This document shows, in pieces, positions 27,001 through 36,377 of a DNA stretch of 64,000 nucleotides. This DNA comes from Ectobacillus antri (lineage in GTDB: Bacteria; Bacillota; Bacilli; Bacillales; Bacillaceae_G): contig NZ_RIAV01000004.1 in assembly GCF_003852715.1 (NCBI RefSeq), positions 62,001 to 126,000 on the forward strand, written 5' to 3'. A program made the translations under genes and the position numbers. The stretch's first letter is position 1. Every line of letters starts with the position of its first letter. The notes beneath the pieces are model-generated. The model worked only from the letters and a program-made list of their open reading frames with translations. It had not been told where the DNA came from and did no database searches.

Positions 27001-27029
27001 CTTCTTTCCGCATGGAAAGAAGTTTTTTT
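27001..27029 (+). terminator. Attenuator-type terminator before panB
   Basis: CTTCTTTCC-gcat-GGAAAGAAG followed by seven T residues, lying between the panB promoter and the panB start. It either ends the leader RNA or conditionally blocks panBCD transcription. Confidence 0.85.
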
Positions 27030-27086
27030 GTAAGAAACAGTTTTTTTTTCCATCCCTCTCCTTATCCGAATTTAAGGAGGAGAATT

Positions 27087-27932
27087 ATGAAGACGACAAA
27101 AGACTTTTTGCAAATGAAGGAGCGCGGTGAAGCGATTGTGATGGTAACCGCATATGATTATCCGTCCGCTCGTCTTGCTGAGCAGGCTGATGTAGATTTG
27201 ATTCTAGTTGGAGATTCGCTTGGCATGGTGGTGCTAGGCTATGAATCAACAGTACCTGTTACGGTAGATGATATGATTCATCATACGAAAGCAGTAAGAC
27301 GCGGAGCGAAAAACACGTTTATTGTCACAGATATGCCATTTATGTCTTATCACGTTTCAAAAGAAGACACGATGAAAAATGCGTGCCGGATTATTCAGGA
27401 AAGTTATGCAGATGCAGTAAAGGTGGAGGGAGCAGACGAAGTGTTAGACACTATCTACTCCCTAACGAAAGCCGGTGTACCTGTTGTTGCACATTTGGGA
27501 TTAACACCTCAATCTGTTGGCGTTTTGGGTGGCTATAAAGTGCAAGGAAAAGATGCAGAAAGTGCACGTAAATTAATAGAAGATGCAAAGAAGTGTGAAG
27601 AAGCAGGTGCAATGGCGCTTGTCCTTGAATGTGTTCCGATGCAATTGGCGGCTGAAATATCCACGATGTTATCGATCCCTACAATTGGAATTGGAGCTGG
27701 TAATCAAACCGACGGTCAGGTACTTGTGTATCATGACCTTATCACATACGGTGTAGAGCGCGTTCCGAAATTTGTTAAAGCATACGCTTCTGTACAAGAT
27801 GCTATTGTGAACGGAATTCGTCAGTATACACAAGAAGTAAAAGCAAGGCAATTTCCTGCCACAGAGCATTCCTTTACCATGAAGGAAGAAGAATTGGCCG
27901 CTTTATACGGAGGCAAGCAAACATGGAAATAA
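27087..27932 (+). CDS. panB: Ketopantoate hydroxymethyltransferase
   Basis: Transfers a hydroxymethyl group from methylene-THF to 2-oxoisovalerate, the first pantothenate step. The 281-residue product shows [36 protein letters not shown] and [17 protein letters not shown]. The ATG at 27087 follows AAGGAGGAG; an ORF extending upstream to 27012 would run through the terminator and is rejected. panC starts inside its 3' end. Confidence 0.97.
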   Translation: MKTTKDFLQMKERGEAIVMVTAYDYPSARLAEQADVDLILVGDSLGMVVLGYESTVPVTVDDMIHHTKAVRRGAKNTFIVTDMPFMSYHVSKEDTMKNACRIIQESYADAVKVEGADEVLDTIYSLTKAGVPVVAHLGLTPQSVGVLGGYKVQGKDAESARKLIEDAKKCEEAGAMALVLECVPMQLAAEISTMLSIPTIGIGAGNQTDGQVLVYHDLITYGVERVPKFVKAYASVQDAIVNGIRQYTQEVKARQFPATEHSFTMKEEELAALYGGKQTWK

Positions 27933-28786
27933 TTCGAAGTATCAGAAGTATGCAAAATACTGTGCAGGCAGCGCGTGCGGCAGGAAAAACAATCGGCTTT
28001 GTGCCGACTATGGGTTATTTACATGAAGGGCACCTGACTTTGCTACAAGAAGCAAGACGCGAAAATGATATTGTGATAATCAGTGTATTTGTTAATCCGC
28101 TTCAATTTGGTCCAAATGAAGATTTTGACAAATACCCAAGAGATATTGAAAGAGATGAACAATTTGCGGCTTCATTTGCAGATTATCTCTTTTATCCAGA
28201 TGTGCAAGAGATGTATCCAGGCAAACGTACAACACATATTACAGTCACATCCCGTGTTGATGTGCTATGTGGTGAAAAAAGACCAGGTCACTTTGATGGC
28301 GTAGCAACAGTTTTATTAAAGCTATTTAACATTACCATGCCGCACCGAGCTTATTTTGGTATGAAGGATGCCCAACAAGTGGCAGTGGTGCAAGGGCTAA
28401 TTAACGATTATAATATTCCGGTTACACTTGTTCCAGTGCCTACGGTTCGTGAAGAGGACGGTTTGGCGAAAAGCTCACGAAATGTTTATTTATCGGAGCA
28501 AGAGCGTCAGGAAGCACCGCGTTTATATGAAAGTCTGGAACTGGCAAAACGGATGATCGCAAGGGGAGAGAGAAGCCTTAGTAACATTCGAAATGCCATG
28601 GTGCAACATATTCATGCACATACAAGCGGTGAAGTGGATTATGTAGAGATTCTGTCTTATCCGGAACTTCACATTCCAAATGATGTAACGAACGAAATTA
28701 TCATTGCAATCGCAGTTAAATTTTCCAAAGCAAGACTAATAGATAACATCACGATAAGGGGAGAAGCACTATGTTTCGTACGATGA
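27923..28786 (+). CDS. panC: Pantothenate synthetase
   Basis: ATP-dependent ligase joining pantoate and beta-alanine. The 287-residue protein has the HIGH-like [13 protein letters not shown] near residue 30, [33 protein letters not shown] and the KMSK-like AKSSRN. Overlaps panB by 10 bases and panD by 16 bases, so the three genes form one coupled operon. Confidence 0.97.
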   Translation: MEIIRSIRSMQNTVQAARAAGKTIGFVPTMGYLHEGHLTLLQEARRENDIVIISVFVNPLQFGPNEDFDKYPRDIERDEQFAASFADYLFYPDVQEMYPGKRTTHITVTSRVDVLCGEKRPGHFDGVATVLLKLFNITMPHRAYFGMKDAQQVAVVQGLINDYNIPVTLVPVPTVREEDGLAKSSRNVYLSEQERQEAPRLYESLELAKRMIARGERSLSNIRNAMVQHIHAHTSGEVDYVEILSYPELHIPNDVTNEIIIAIAVKFSKARLIDNITIRGEALCFVR

Positions 28787-29154
28787 TGAGAGCGAAACTG
28801 CATCGCGCTACAGTAACGGAAGCTAACTTAAATTATGTAGGCAGCATTACGATTGATGAAGATTTAATGGATGCAGTAGGTGTTGTTGAGAACGAAAAAG
28901 TACAGATTGTAAACAACAACAATGGTGCACGTTTTGAAACGTATATTATTAAAGGAAAACGTGGAAGCAAGGTTGTATGCTTAAACGGCGCAGCTGCACG
29001 TCTTGTACAACCAGGAGACAAAGTTATCATTATTGCTTACGGCCTTGTTCCGGAAGAGCGTATTCATGAACATCGGCCTAAAATTGCTGTACTTGACGAA
29101 CAAAACAATATTGAACAAATGCTTGGCTATGAGCCTGCATCTACAATTCTATAA
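28771..29154 (+). CDS. panD: Aspartate 1-decarboxylase proenzyme
   Basis: Pyruvoyl-dependent enzyme making beta-alanine from aspartate. The 127-residue proenzyme carries the self-cleavage site Gly24-Ser25 in [10 protein letters not shown], which gives the pyruvoyl group on the new N-terminus. [10 protein letters not shown] and [12 protein letters not shown] are also typical. AAGGGGAG precedes the ATG. Followed by a strong terminator. Confidence 0.97.
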   Translation: MFRTMMRAKLHRATVTEANLNYVGSITIDEDLMDAVGVVENEKVQIVNNNNGARFETYIIKGKRGSKVVCLNGAAARLVQPGDKVIIIAYGLVPEERIHEHRPKIAVLDEQNNIEQMLGYEPASTIL

Positions 29155-29163
29155 AGAATTGTC

Positions 29164-29200
29164 TATAAAAGGTGTCCTCTTTAAAGGACACCTTTTATAG
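29164..29200 (+). terminator. Terminator of panBCD
   Basis: TAAAAGGTGTCC / GGACACCTTTTA perfect stem with a TCTTTAAA centre, T-rich 3' side. Confidence 0.85.
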
Positions 29201-29291
29201 TGGCAGACAATCATCGACATATCCAAACAGCAGCATTCTTATTGTAGAAGAAATCGGTTTTTACCTTTTCATATCTAAGTTTATTACTTTC

Positions 29292-29301
29292 GTGGTATAG
29301 T
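29292..29301 (+). promoter_or_regulatory. Extended -10 promoter of dinG
   Basis: TG-G-TATAGT about 45 bp before the dinG start; no clear -35. Confidence 0.4.
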
Positions 29302-29345
29302 ATAAGCAAGAAGTATTGCTTTGGCAGGCTAGTGAGGTGATTAGT

Positions 29346-32048
29346 ATGAAGTATGTGGTCGTGGATTTAGAGACGACTGGGAACGCAGCCAAAGGTGGCA
29401 TTGATAAAATTATCGAGTTTGCAGCTGTTGTAATTGAAAACGGTGAGATACAGGAAGTTTTATCAACATTTGTAAACCCAGGTAAGTCAATTCCTCCTTT
29501 TATTTCCGAATTGACTGGTATTTACGACGAAATGGTGAGTCGTGCCCCATCCTTTGCGGATATTGCACCTATGATAGCCGATTTATTAGAAAATGCTTAT
29601 TTTGTTGCGCATAATGTACATTTTGACTGGGGATTTTTGCGCGAAGAATTTATGCAAGCAGGACAGCCGGTGCCGCATTGTCCGGTTATTGACACAGTTG
29701 AATTAGCACGCATTCTGTTGCCAACAGCGGAAAGCTACAAACTGAGCGATTTAGCTAAGCAATTTCAATTACAACATGATAATCCTCATCGTGCCGACAG
29801 CGATGCAATGGTAACAGGAGAATTATTTCTGCTTCTTTGTGAGAAATTACAGTCGCTTCCGTTTGTTACTCTATGTTCCTTGCATGAATTAAGCAGGGGG
29901 TTCCAGACCGACTTAGAACAGCTCATTTCGTTTTATATTTTACATAAAGAACAAACACCATATGAACAGCACTATGATATTCAGCATGGGATAGCACTCA
30001 AAAAGTATGTTTCCCCAAAAAGCTTCTATAAAGAGTCCATTTCATTTTCAGCGTATTTAGCGCAAGTAAACGCAAATTTACAGGTAGAAATGCAAGGATT
30101 TGAGCGACGTACCGGTCAAATGCTGATGATGCAAAAAGTGCATGAAGCTTTTATAGAAGAGCGTGTTTGTCTCATAGAAGCAGGAACGGGAACGGGTAAG
30201 ACGCTGGCGTATTTAATACCTGCTTTGTTTCATGCTGTGCAAGAAGAAGAGCCTGTCCTTGTTAGCACACAAACTGTACAGCTCCAACAACAAATACTAG
30301 ATAAAGAAATCCCATTGCTGGAAAAGATCCTACCTTTTTCTTTTAAAGTAGCTGTAATGAAGGGGCGTAAACATTACTTATGCTTACATAAATTTGAGCA
30401 CGCTTTACTGGAAGAGGATAAAAACTATGATAGCCTGCTCACAAAAGCGAAAATCCTTGTGTGGTTACTTCAAACCGAAACGGGAGATGTGGATGAGCTT
30501 AATTTGCCTTCAGGAGGGCGTTTTTTATGGGAGAGAATTTGTAATACGGGCCCCTCTTCTATGAGATGGGAGAATCGCTGCTTTTATAAACGAGCTCAGC
30601 ATCAAGTATACTTTGCTGATCTTGTCATCACCAATCACGCTTTTTTATTTCACGACACGTACAAAGAAGATGCACTACTTAAAAGTTACCCTCGTGTCAT
30701 TTTGGATGAGGCACATCATATTGAAGAAGCAGCAAGTCAGGCACTTGGTGAGAAATTTTCTTGCTTACAATTTCAGGCGACACTGTCTCGTATTGGAACC
30801 TTAGAAACAGAGGGCGCCTTAACAAGAGTGAGTAAACGTTTAGAAACGATTTCTCCTTTATTTAAAGAAATCAATGACTGGCTGAAAGAAATAAAATTTG
30901 AGTCCGATGAGCTATTTCGTATGCTCCGCGCTTTCCTATTTGAAAAGCAGGGAAACATAGATACGGTTCGTCTCATACAAGCCTACGATGCACAAATTGA
31001 AAAAGGAAAGCTTTGGCGCGCCATTAGAGAAGCGGTAAATAGGTTATCACATTCAATAGATAAGATAATGAAAATTTACACAGTAGAGGAGCCGCTGTCT
31101 GTTGTATACGAGGATTTACAAAGCGCTTTAATGGCTCTAGAAAAGCAATGTGAGATACTGAAGCGACTGCTGACTCAAAAATTAGATGGTGTAACGTGGA
31201 TGGAAGCTGATGTAAAAGGAACATTGCATTCCACAATATTATATCATCAACCTGCTGATGTGAGGGATGTATTAGCACAACGTTTCTTTACCAACCGCAA
31301 AAGCGTTATTCTTACTTCTGCTACAATGACTGTAAAGGGAAATTTTGATTATATGATGCATGCGCTGGGGTTGTCGTCATTTCTTCCAATGACACTGTGT
31401 GTACCTTCGCCATTTTCTTATCAAAATCAAGTCAGTCTCATGATTCCGACCGATTTGCCACATGTTAACGAGGTGTCATTTGAAGCGTATACAGCTGCAA
31501 TGGTTACACATATCATAGAGATTGCGGCAACGGTACAAGGGCGCATACTCGTGCTTTGTACATCATACGACATGCAAAAACGTCTGTATACAGAAGTAAA
31601 AGATAGTGAAACGTTGCCGCAGTTTGCAGTGTTAAATGCAAACGCCGGTAGTCGTAGTCGCGTTGTGAAAAACTTTCAGCAGTTTGAAAAGGCCATCTTA
31701 TTTGGAACTAGTAGCTTATGGGAAGGTGTGGATATACCTCTTGATTGTCTTATAATGGTGCGCCTGCCATTTGCGCCGCCAAATGATCCTGTAATGCGCC
31801 GTAAGGGTCAAGCTCTGCGAGAGGCAGGAGAAAATCCATTTTCTGCTTTATCTTTACCGCAGGCAATCATTCGTTTTAAGCAAGGATTTGGTCGACTTAT
31901 ACGTAAGGAAAGTGATCGAGGGTTGTTTTTTGTACTAGATCGTCGTATAGCAACAAAATCATATGGAAAAGATTTTCTTGCCTCTTTGCCGGAGTTGGCG
32001 GTTTATGAAAAATCGTTGCAAGAATTATTGTGTTCTATCAAGAAATGA
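29346..32048 (+). CDS. dinG: DinG: DnaQ-like 3'-5' exonuclease fused to XPD-family helicase
   Basis: A 900-residue two-part protein. Residues about 1-170 are a DEDD exonuclease (VVDLETTG, HNVHFDWGFL, HRADSDA). Residues about 240-900 are an SF2 XPD/DinG-type helicase or nuclease-associated ATPase: GTGTGKT, the DEAH box in ILDEAHHIEE, LTSATM, and QGFGRLIR. The Fe-S four-cysteine cluster of other DinG proteins is not evident in the insertion. The start at 29346 follows TGAGGTGATT. Bacillus DinG of this type has been described as an exonuclease that lacks helicase activity. Confidence 0.92.
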   Translation: MKYVVVDLETTGNAAKGGIDKIIEFAAVVIENGEIQEVLSTFVNPGKSIPPFISELTGIYDEMVSRAPSFADIAPMIADLLENAYFVAHNVHFDWGFLREEFMQAGQPVPHCPVIDTVELARILLPTAESYKLSDLAKQFQLQHDNPHRADSDAMVTGELFLLLCEKLQSLPFVTLCSLHELSRGFQTDLEQLISFYILHKEQTPYEQHYDIQHGIALKKYVSPKSFYKESISFSAYLAQVNANLQVEMQGFERRTGQMLMMQKVHEAFIEERVCLIEAGTGTGKTLAYLIPALFHAVQEEEPVLVSTQTVQLQQQILDKEIPLLEKILPFSFKVAVMKGRKHYLCLHKFEHALLEEDKNYDSLLTKAKILVWLLQTETGDVDELNLPSGGRFLWERICNTGPSSMRWENRCFYKRAQHQVYFADLVITNHAFLFHDTYKEDALLKSYPRVILDEAHHIEEAASQALGEKFSCLQFQATLSRIGTLETEGALTRVSKRLETISPLFKEINDWLKEIKFESDELFRMLRAFLFEKQGNIDTVRLIQAYDAQIEKGKLWRAIREAVNRLSHSIDKIMKIYTVEEPLSVVYEDLQSALMALEKQCEILKRLLTQKLDGVTWMEADVKGTLHSTILYHQPADVRDVLAQRFFTNRKSVILTSATMTVKGNFDYMMHALGLSSFLPMTLCVPSPFSYQNQVSLMIPTDLPHVNEVSFEAYTAAMVTHIIEIAATVQGRILVLCTSYDMQKRLYTEVKDSETLPQFAVLNANAGSRSRVVKNFQQFEKAILFGTSSLWEGVDIPLDCLIMVRLPFAPPNDPVMRRKGQALREAGENPFSALSLPQAIIRFKQGFGRLIRKESDRGLFFVLDRRIATKSYGKDFLASLPELAVYEKSLQELLCSIKK

Positions 32049-32063
32049 GGATGTACGATAAAA

Positions 32064-32085
32064 AGCCTGTAGTTGCTACAGGCTC
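32064..32085 (+). terminator. Possible terminator of dinG
   Basis: AGCCTGTAG-ttg-CTACAGGCT stem without a clear T tract; weak as a terminator. Confidence 0.35.
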
Positions 32086-32155
32086 AGAATGTGGGTAGAA
32101 GAAAAATTTTTTAATAACGCAATGGAAATAACTGCATTGAGTTAGTCCGCATACT

Positions 32156-32183
32156 TTTACAGGACAGTATGACCTGTTATAAT
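32156..32183 (+). promoter_or_regulatory. Promoter of ypmA-ypmB with internal inverted repeat
   Basis: TTTACA, 16-bp spacer, TATAAT preceded by TG (extended -10). The inverted repeat ACAGG...CCTGT (32159-32177) overlaps the -35 and fills the spacer, like an operator. Confidence 0.55.
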
Positions 32184-32273
32184 AAAATGCGAGACGTGTG
32201 CTGAATGTAACTATATTATAGACTGGATTTGCTATTCTCATGAATAGCAATATTGTGTAATGGAGGGGTTTGC

Positions 32274-32444
32274 ATGGAAAAGAAAATTGAAGTGTTGGCA
32301 ACAACACGTGTTCAATATACAAATGACTTGTATAAAGTCGTTGATAGCTTAAACAGAACCTTAAAGAAACAGGATTTAATGTTTGGGCTTGCATTGGACG
32401 AAAAAGAAAAAGACAAAGCCATATTTACGATATATAGAACGTAG
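32274..32444 (+). CDS. ypmA: YpmA, DUF4264 family small protein
   Basis: A 56-residue cytosolic protein, the same length as B. subtilis YpmA: begins MEKKIEVLATTRVQY and ends in DKAIFTIYRT. TGGAGGGG precedes the ATG at 32274. Function unknown. It sits directly before ypmB, as in B. subtilis. Confidence 0.85.
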   Translation: MEKKIEVLATTRVQYTNDLYKVVDSLNRTLKKQDLMFGLALDEKEKDKAIFTIYRT

Positions 32445-32451
32445 TGATACA

Positions 32452-32931
32452 ATGAAAAAGTGGATTTTTATAATTTTTTGTATATTTTTGGGTGTAATGG
32501 TGACAGTTGTAAATGTATACAATACGGCTGTACGTTCAAAGGACAAGGGAATCATACAAGCAGAAGAACTAGCACGTAAAAAAGCAAATTTAATCAACAT
32601 TGCGAGTACTGATTATTACCATGGCATGACTGCTTATCACGTAATTGAGGGAAAAGATGAGAATGGGACGAGTTGGTTTGTATGGGTGCCCAATAATAAA
32701 AAGCAAAAAGTATTAGTAAAACGAAAAAGTGAAGGTATTACAGAGCAAGAAGCGATTCAAATTTTACTAAACGATAGAAAACGAAATGTAAAGCGTATCG
32801 AAAAAGTAAAATTAGGTGCCGAAAAGGGTGTACCGCTTTGGGAAATTACATATATTGACGAAGAGAGTCGCTACTCCTACTATTATCTAAACTTTATTGA
32901 TGGCAAATATGAGGGGTATTACAGCATTTAA
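32452..32931 (+). CDS. ypmB: YpmB, membrane-anchored PepSY-like protein
   Basis: A 159-residue protein with one N-terminal membrane helix (WIFIIFCIFLGVMVTVVNVY) and an extracytoplasmic alpha+beta domain with VWVPNNKKQKVLVKRKSEG and a C-terminal PLWEITYIDEESRYSYYYLNF segment typical of PepSY-type folds. Length agrees with B. subtilis YpmB (161). The ATG at 32452 follows the ypmA stop by seven bases; the ribosome-binding site is weak (GTAGTGA). Function unknown. Confidence 0.85.
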   Translation: MKKWIFIIFCIFLGVMVTVVNVYNTAVRSKDKGIIQAEELARKKANLINIASTDYYHGMTAYHVIEGKDENGTSWFVWVPNNKKQKVLVKRKSEGITEQEAIQILLNDRKRNVKRIEKVKLGAEKGVPLWEITYIDEESRYSYYYLNFIDGKYEGYYSI

Positions 32932-32954
32932 AATATATGCAGGGGGAACACAGG

Positions 32955-34139
32955 ATGAAGTTAGCAAAGCGCGTATCAGCATTAACACCTTCTTCAACAT
33001 TAGAGATCACAGCCAAAGCACAAGAGCTAAAAGCACAAGGGTTTGATGTTATCGGTTTAGGAGCCGGTGAACCAGATTTCAATACACCGGATTACATCAT
33101 TGAAGCAGCGTATAAATCCATGCTAGAAGGTCATACAAAATATACACCAACAGGCGGACTTGCGACTCTTAAGAACGCCATTATTGCTAAATTTAAAACA
33201 GACCAGCAAATTACGTATGCACCATCGGAAATTATTGTTTGCAACGGAGCCAAACATGCACTATATACATTATTTCAAGCGCTTTTAGATGAAGGCGATG
33301 AGGTTATTATTCCTACACCTTATTGGGTGAGTTATCCTGAACAAGTAAAACTTGCTGGCGGCGAGCCTGTGTATGTGTGCGGTTTTGAAGAAAATAATTT
33401 TAAAATTACACCAAAGCAATTGCAAAATGCAATCACAGCAAAAACAAAAGCAGTCATTATCAACTCTCCTAGCAATCCAACCGGAATGGTGTATACAGAA
33501 GATGAATTACGTGCTATCGGTGAAGTGTGCTTACAACACAACGTTCTCATTGTGTCTGATGAAATTTATGAGCATCTGGTATATGATGCAACACACGTTT
33601 CAATTGCACAGCTCTCTCCTGAGCTGAAAGAACAAACAATTATCATTAATGGAGTTTCTAAATCTCATGCTATGACAGGTTGGCGCATTGGGTATGCAGC
33701 GGGAAACAAACAATTAATTGGAGCGATGACGAATTTAGCGAGCCATAGTACATCTAATCCAACGTCGGTCGCACAATACGCTACAATTGCTGCTTATGAG
33801 CATTCACAAGATGCAGTGGAGCAGATGCGAGTGGAATTTGAGAAACGTTTGCATATTGTTTATGATAAGCTAATCAACATTCCAGGGTTTTCTTGTATTA
33901 AGCCACAAGGAGCGTTTTATTTATTCCCAAATGTAAAGGAAGCCGCAAAATTGACGGGTTTTTCTTCGGTAGATGATTGGGCAAAAGCGCTTTTAGAAGA
34001 AGAAAAAGTAGCGGTTGTTCCGGGCTCTGGATTCGGTGCGCCGGATTGCATCAGATTGTCTTATGCAACTTCGCTTACATTGCTAGAGAAGGCAATTGGG
34101 CGTATGCAGAACTTTATGCAAAAGAAAATGGCAAACTAG
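32955..34139 (+). CDS. aspB: Aspartate aminotransferase
   Basis: Class I PLP aminotransferase of 394 residues (AspB of B. subtilis 393) interconverting aspartate/2-oxoglutarate and oxaloacetate/glutamate. Motifs are GAGEPDFNTPD, NSPSNPTGMVY, SDEIYEHLVYD and the PLP-lysine region NGVSKSHAMTGWRIGY. AGGGGGAA lies before the ATG at 32955. Linked to asnS, which uses aspartate-derived asparagine. Confidence 0.95.
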   Translation: MKLAKRVSALTPSSTLEITAKAQELKAQGFDVIGLGAGEPDFNTPDYIIEAAYKSMLEGHTKYTPTGGLATLKNAIIAKFKTDQQITYAPSEIIVCNGAKHALYTLFQALLDEGDEVIIPTPYWVSYPEQVKLAGGEPVYVCGFEENNFKITPKQLQNAITAKTKAVIINSPSNPTGMVYTEDELRAIGEVCLQHNVLIVSDEIYEHLVYDATHVSIAQLSPELKEQTIIINGVSKSHAMTGWRIGYAAGNKQLIGAMTNLASHSTSNPTSVAQYATIAAYEHSQDAVEQMRVEFEKRLHIVYDKLINIPGFSCIKPQGAFYLFPNVKEAAKLTGFSSVDDWAKALLEEEKVAVVPGSGFGAPDCIRLSYATSLTLLEKAIGRMQNFMQKKMAN

Positions 34140-34160
34140 AGGCTGACATCAATCAGCCTC
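34139..34160 (+). terminator. Hairpin after aspB
   Basis: GAGGCTGA / TCAGCCTC stem beginning at the last base of the aspB stop codon; short T tract (CTTT), so termination may be partial. Confidence 0.5.
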
Positions 34161-34161
34161 C

Positions 34162-34191
34162 TTTACATATGTAAGCTTTCCTATGTATAAT
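34162..34191 (+). promoter_or_regulatory. Probable promoter of asnS
   Basis: TTTACA, 18-bp spacer, TATAAT. It gives a structured leader of about 65 nt. Confidence 0.5.
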
Positions 34192-34200
34192 GAACAATAT

Positions 34201-34240
34201 AATTCGCTCTGTTTGAAGGAGCTTGCTCCGCAATCGAATT
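34201..34240 (+). other. Hairpin in the asnS leader
   Basis: AATTCG (34201-34206) pairs with CGAATT (34235-34240) around an inner GGAG-CTTG-CTCC hairpin; GAAGCTTTTT follows. No T-box features are seen. Confidence 0.4.
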
Positions 34241-34265
34241 GAAGCTTTTTGGAGGGACCAGGTAA

Positions 34266-35558
34266 GTGAAAACAACTATTGGACAAGTAAAACATTATGT
34301 AGATCAAGAAGTAACAATTGGCGCATGGCTTGCAAATAAACGATCCAGCGGTAAAATTGCATTTTTGCAATTGCGCGATGGATCAGGTTTTATTCAAGGT
34401 GTCGTTGTAAAAGAAGAAGTGGGAGAAGAAGTTTTTCAAAAGGCGAAAGGCCTTACACAAGAAACCTCTTTGTATGTAACAGGTATCGTGCGCGAGGATG
34501 CACGTTCTCCATTCGGCTACGAATTAACGGTAACGAATGTAGAAGTTATTCATGCGGCAACAGATTATCCAATTACACCAAAAGAGCATGGTACAGAGTT
34601 TTTAATGGACAACCGCCATTTGTGGATTCGCTCTAAACGTCAACATGCTGTATTGCGCATTCGTCATGAGATTATCCGTGCTACATACCAATTCTTTCAC
34701 GAAAACGGATTTGTGAAAGTAGATCCACCAATCTTGACGGGAAGTGCACCGGAAGGAACGACAGAATTATTCCATACGAAATATTTTGACGAGGATGCAT
34801 ACTTGTCTCAAAGCGGACAACTTTATATGGAAGCTGCTGCGATGGCGCTTGGAAAAGTGTTTTCGTTTGGACCAACGTTTCGTGCTGAAAAATCTAAAAC
34901 GCGACGTCATTTAATCGAATTCTGGATGATTGAACCAGAAATGTCCTTCACAGACCATGAAGAGAACCTGCGTGTACAAGAGCAATATGTCTCTTATTTG
35001 GTACAATCCGTACTGCAAAACTGTGCGCTTGAACTAAAAACATTAGGCCGTGATACATCTAAGCTTGAGTGCATTCAAGCACCGTTTCCTCGTATCACAT
35101 ACGATGATGCGATTGCATTCCTCCATGAAAAAGGTTTTGATGATATTCAGTGGGGAGATGATTTTGGAGCACCACATGAAACGGCGATTGCCGAGCATTA
35201 CGATAAACCTGTATTTATCACACATTATCCAGCTTCTATTAAGTCATTTTACATGAAGCCAGATCCAAACCGTCCAGAAGTCGTATTGTGCGCAGATTTA
35301 ATTGCACCGGAAGGTTATGGTGAAATTATTGGTGGATCACAGCGTATTGATGACTATGAGCTGTTAAAGAAACGTTTAGACGAACATCAGTTAAGTGAAG
35401 ATGCGTATAAATGGTACTTGGAACTGCGTCAATACGGTTCTGTGCCTCACTCTGGCTTTGGACTCGGCTTAGAAAGAACGGTAGCATGGTTATCAGGCGT
35501 AGAACACGTTCGTGAAACAATTCCATTTCCTCGTTTATTAAACCGTCTGTATCCATAA
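34266..35558 (+). CDS. asnS: Asparaginyl-tRNA synthetase
   Basis: Class IIb synthetase of 430 residues. N-terminal OB-fold anticodon-binding domain ([20 protein letters not shown]), then the catalytic core with motif 2 ([15 protein letters not shown]) and motif 3 ([12 protein letters not shown]). GTG start at 34266 preceded by TTGGAGGG. Length equals that of B. subtilis AsnS. Confidence 0.97.
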   Translation: MKTTIGQVKHYVDQEVTIGAWLANKRSSGKIAFLQLRDGSGFIQGVVVKEEVGEEVFQKAKGLTQETSLYVTGIVREDARSPFGYELTVTNVEVIHAATDYPITPKEHGTEFLMDNRHLWIRSKRQHAVLRIRHEIIRATYQFFHENGFVKVDPPILTGSAPEGTTELFHTKYFDEDAYLSQSGQLYMEAAAMALGKVFSFGPTFRAEKSKTRRHLIEFWMIEPEMSFTDHEENLRVQEQYVSYLVQSVLQNCALELKTLGRDTSKLECIQAPFPRITYDDAIAFLHEKGFDDIQWGDDFGAPHETAIAEHYDKPVFITHYPASIKSFYMKPDPNRPEVVLCADLIAPEGYGEIIGGSQRIDDYELLKKRLDEHQLSEDAYKWYLELRQYGSVPHSGFGLGLERTVAWLSGVEHVRETIPFPRLLNRLYP

Positions 35559-35565
35559 CAAGCTC

Positions 35566-35595
35566 GACCCCCCGCTTACAGGGGGGTCTTTTTAA
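35566..35595 (+). terminator. Terminator of asnS
   Basis: GACCCCCC / GGGGGGTC stem with a GCTTACA loop followed by TTTTT. Confidence 0.92.
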
Positions 35596-35672
35596 CGAAA
35601 GGCTATGTTTGTTTGTGCTTTTCCGTGGCTTTGGAACAGACAACTTGTGTATACTAGAAACGAGGTGTTGGC

Positions 35673-36365
35673 ATGAAAAAGAGAGTAATGTTGCAGTGGC
35701 TTGAGCAGGGAAGTATAGCAATTCCAAAGCTATTGATGACGAATTATCAAAAGCTTGGTTTAAATGAAACAGAGTTTATGGTTGTGTTACACGTACACAC
35801 ATTTTTGGAGTGTGGAAATTTATTTCCCACGCCTAATGAAATTTCTGCACGTATGACAATTAATCCTATGCAATGCGCAGACATTTTACGCCTGCTGCTA
35901 CAAAGAGGTCTCTTAACTATTGAAGGCCGTCGGGACGGCGATTTAATTTGTGAAACGTATTCACTTCAGCCGCTATGGGAAAAAATGTTGCAACTTTTAA
36001 TGAATGACATAATGGGAGAAGAAGTGGAAGAAGAGAAAGCACGGCAGTCTAGTTTATATAGTATTTTTGAGCAGGAGTTTGGTCGTCCGTTGTCTCCATT
36101 TGAATGTGAGACTCTTGCGATGTGGCAGGACCAAGATGGTCATGATGGCACTGTAATTCAGGCCGCTCTTAGGGAGGCTGTAATTAGCGGGAAGTTGAAT
36201 TTCCGCTATATTGACCGTATTTTATTTGAATGGAAGAAAAATGGTGTCAAGACAGTCGAACAAGCACATAATTATGGAAAGAAATTTAGACAACATCAAA
36301 AACAGCCACGCCCAGATACTACTTATACAGGAAAAGTGCCGTTTTACAATTGGCTGGAGCAGTAA
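35673..36365 (+). CDS. dnaD: Replication initiation protein DnaD
   Basis: Primosomal protein that helps load the replicative helicase at oriC and during restart. The 230-residue protein has an N-terminal winged-helix DDBH1 domain (LLMTNYQKLGLNETEFMVVLHV) and a C-terminal DDBH2 domain ending in the DnaD signature (YIDRILFEWKKNGVKTVEQA). ACGAGGTG precedes the ATG. Forms an operon with nth and ypoC. Confidence 0.96.
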   Translation: MKKRVMLQWLEQGSIAIPKLLMTNYQKLGLNETEFMVVLHVHTFLECGNLFPTPNEISARMTINPMQCADILRLLLQRGLLTIEGRRDGDLICETYSLQPLWEKMLQLLMNDIMGEEVEEEKARQSSLYSIFEQEFGRPLSPFECETLAMWQDQDGHDGTVIQAALREAVISGKLNFRYIDRILFEWKKNGVKTVEQAHNYGKKFRQHQKQPRPDTTYTGKVPFYNWLEQ

Positions 36366-36377
36366 AGGGGGGAGAAT

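Noticed and set aside
26842-27029. A T-box in the panB leader
   Set aside because: No AGGGTGG-type antiterminator sequence or specifier loop; the repeated decamer fits a different motif.
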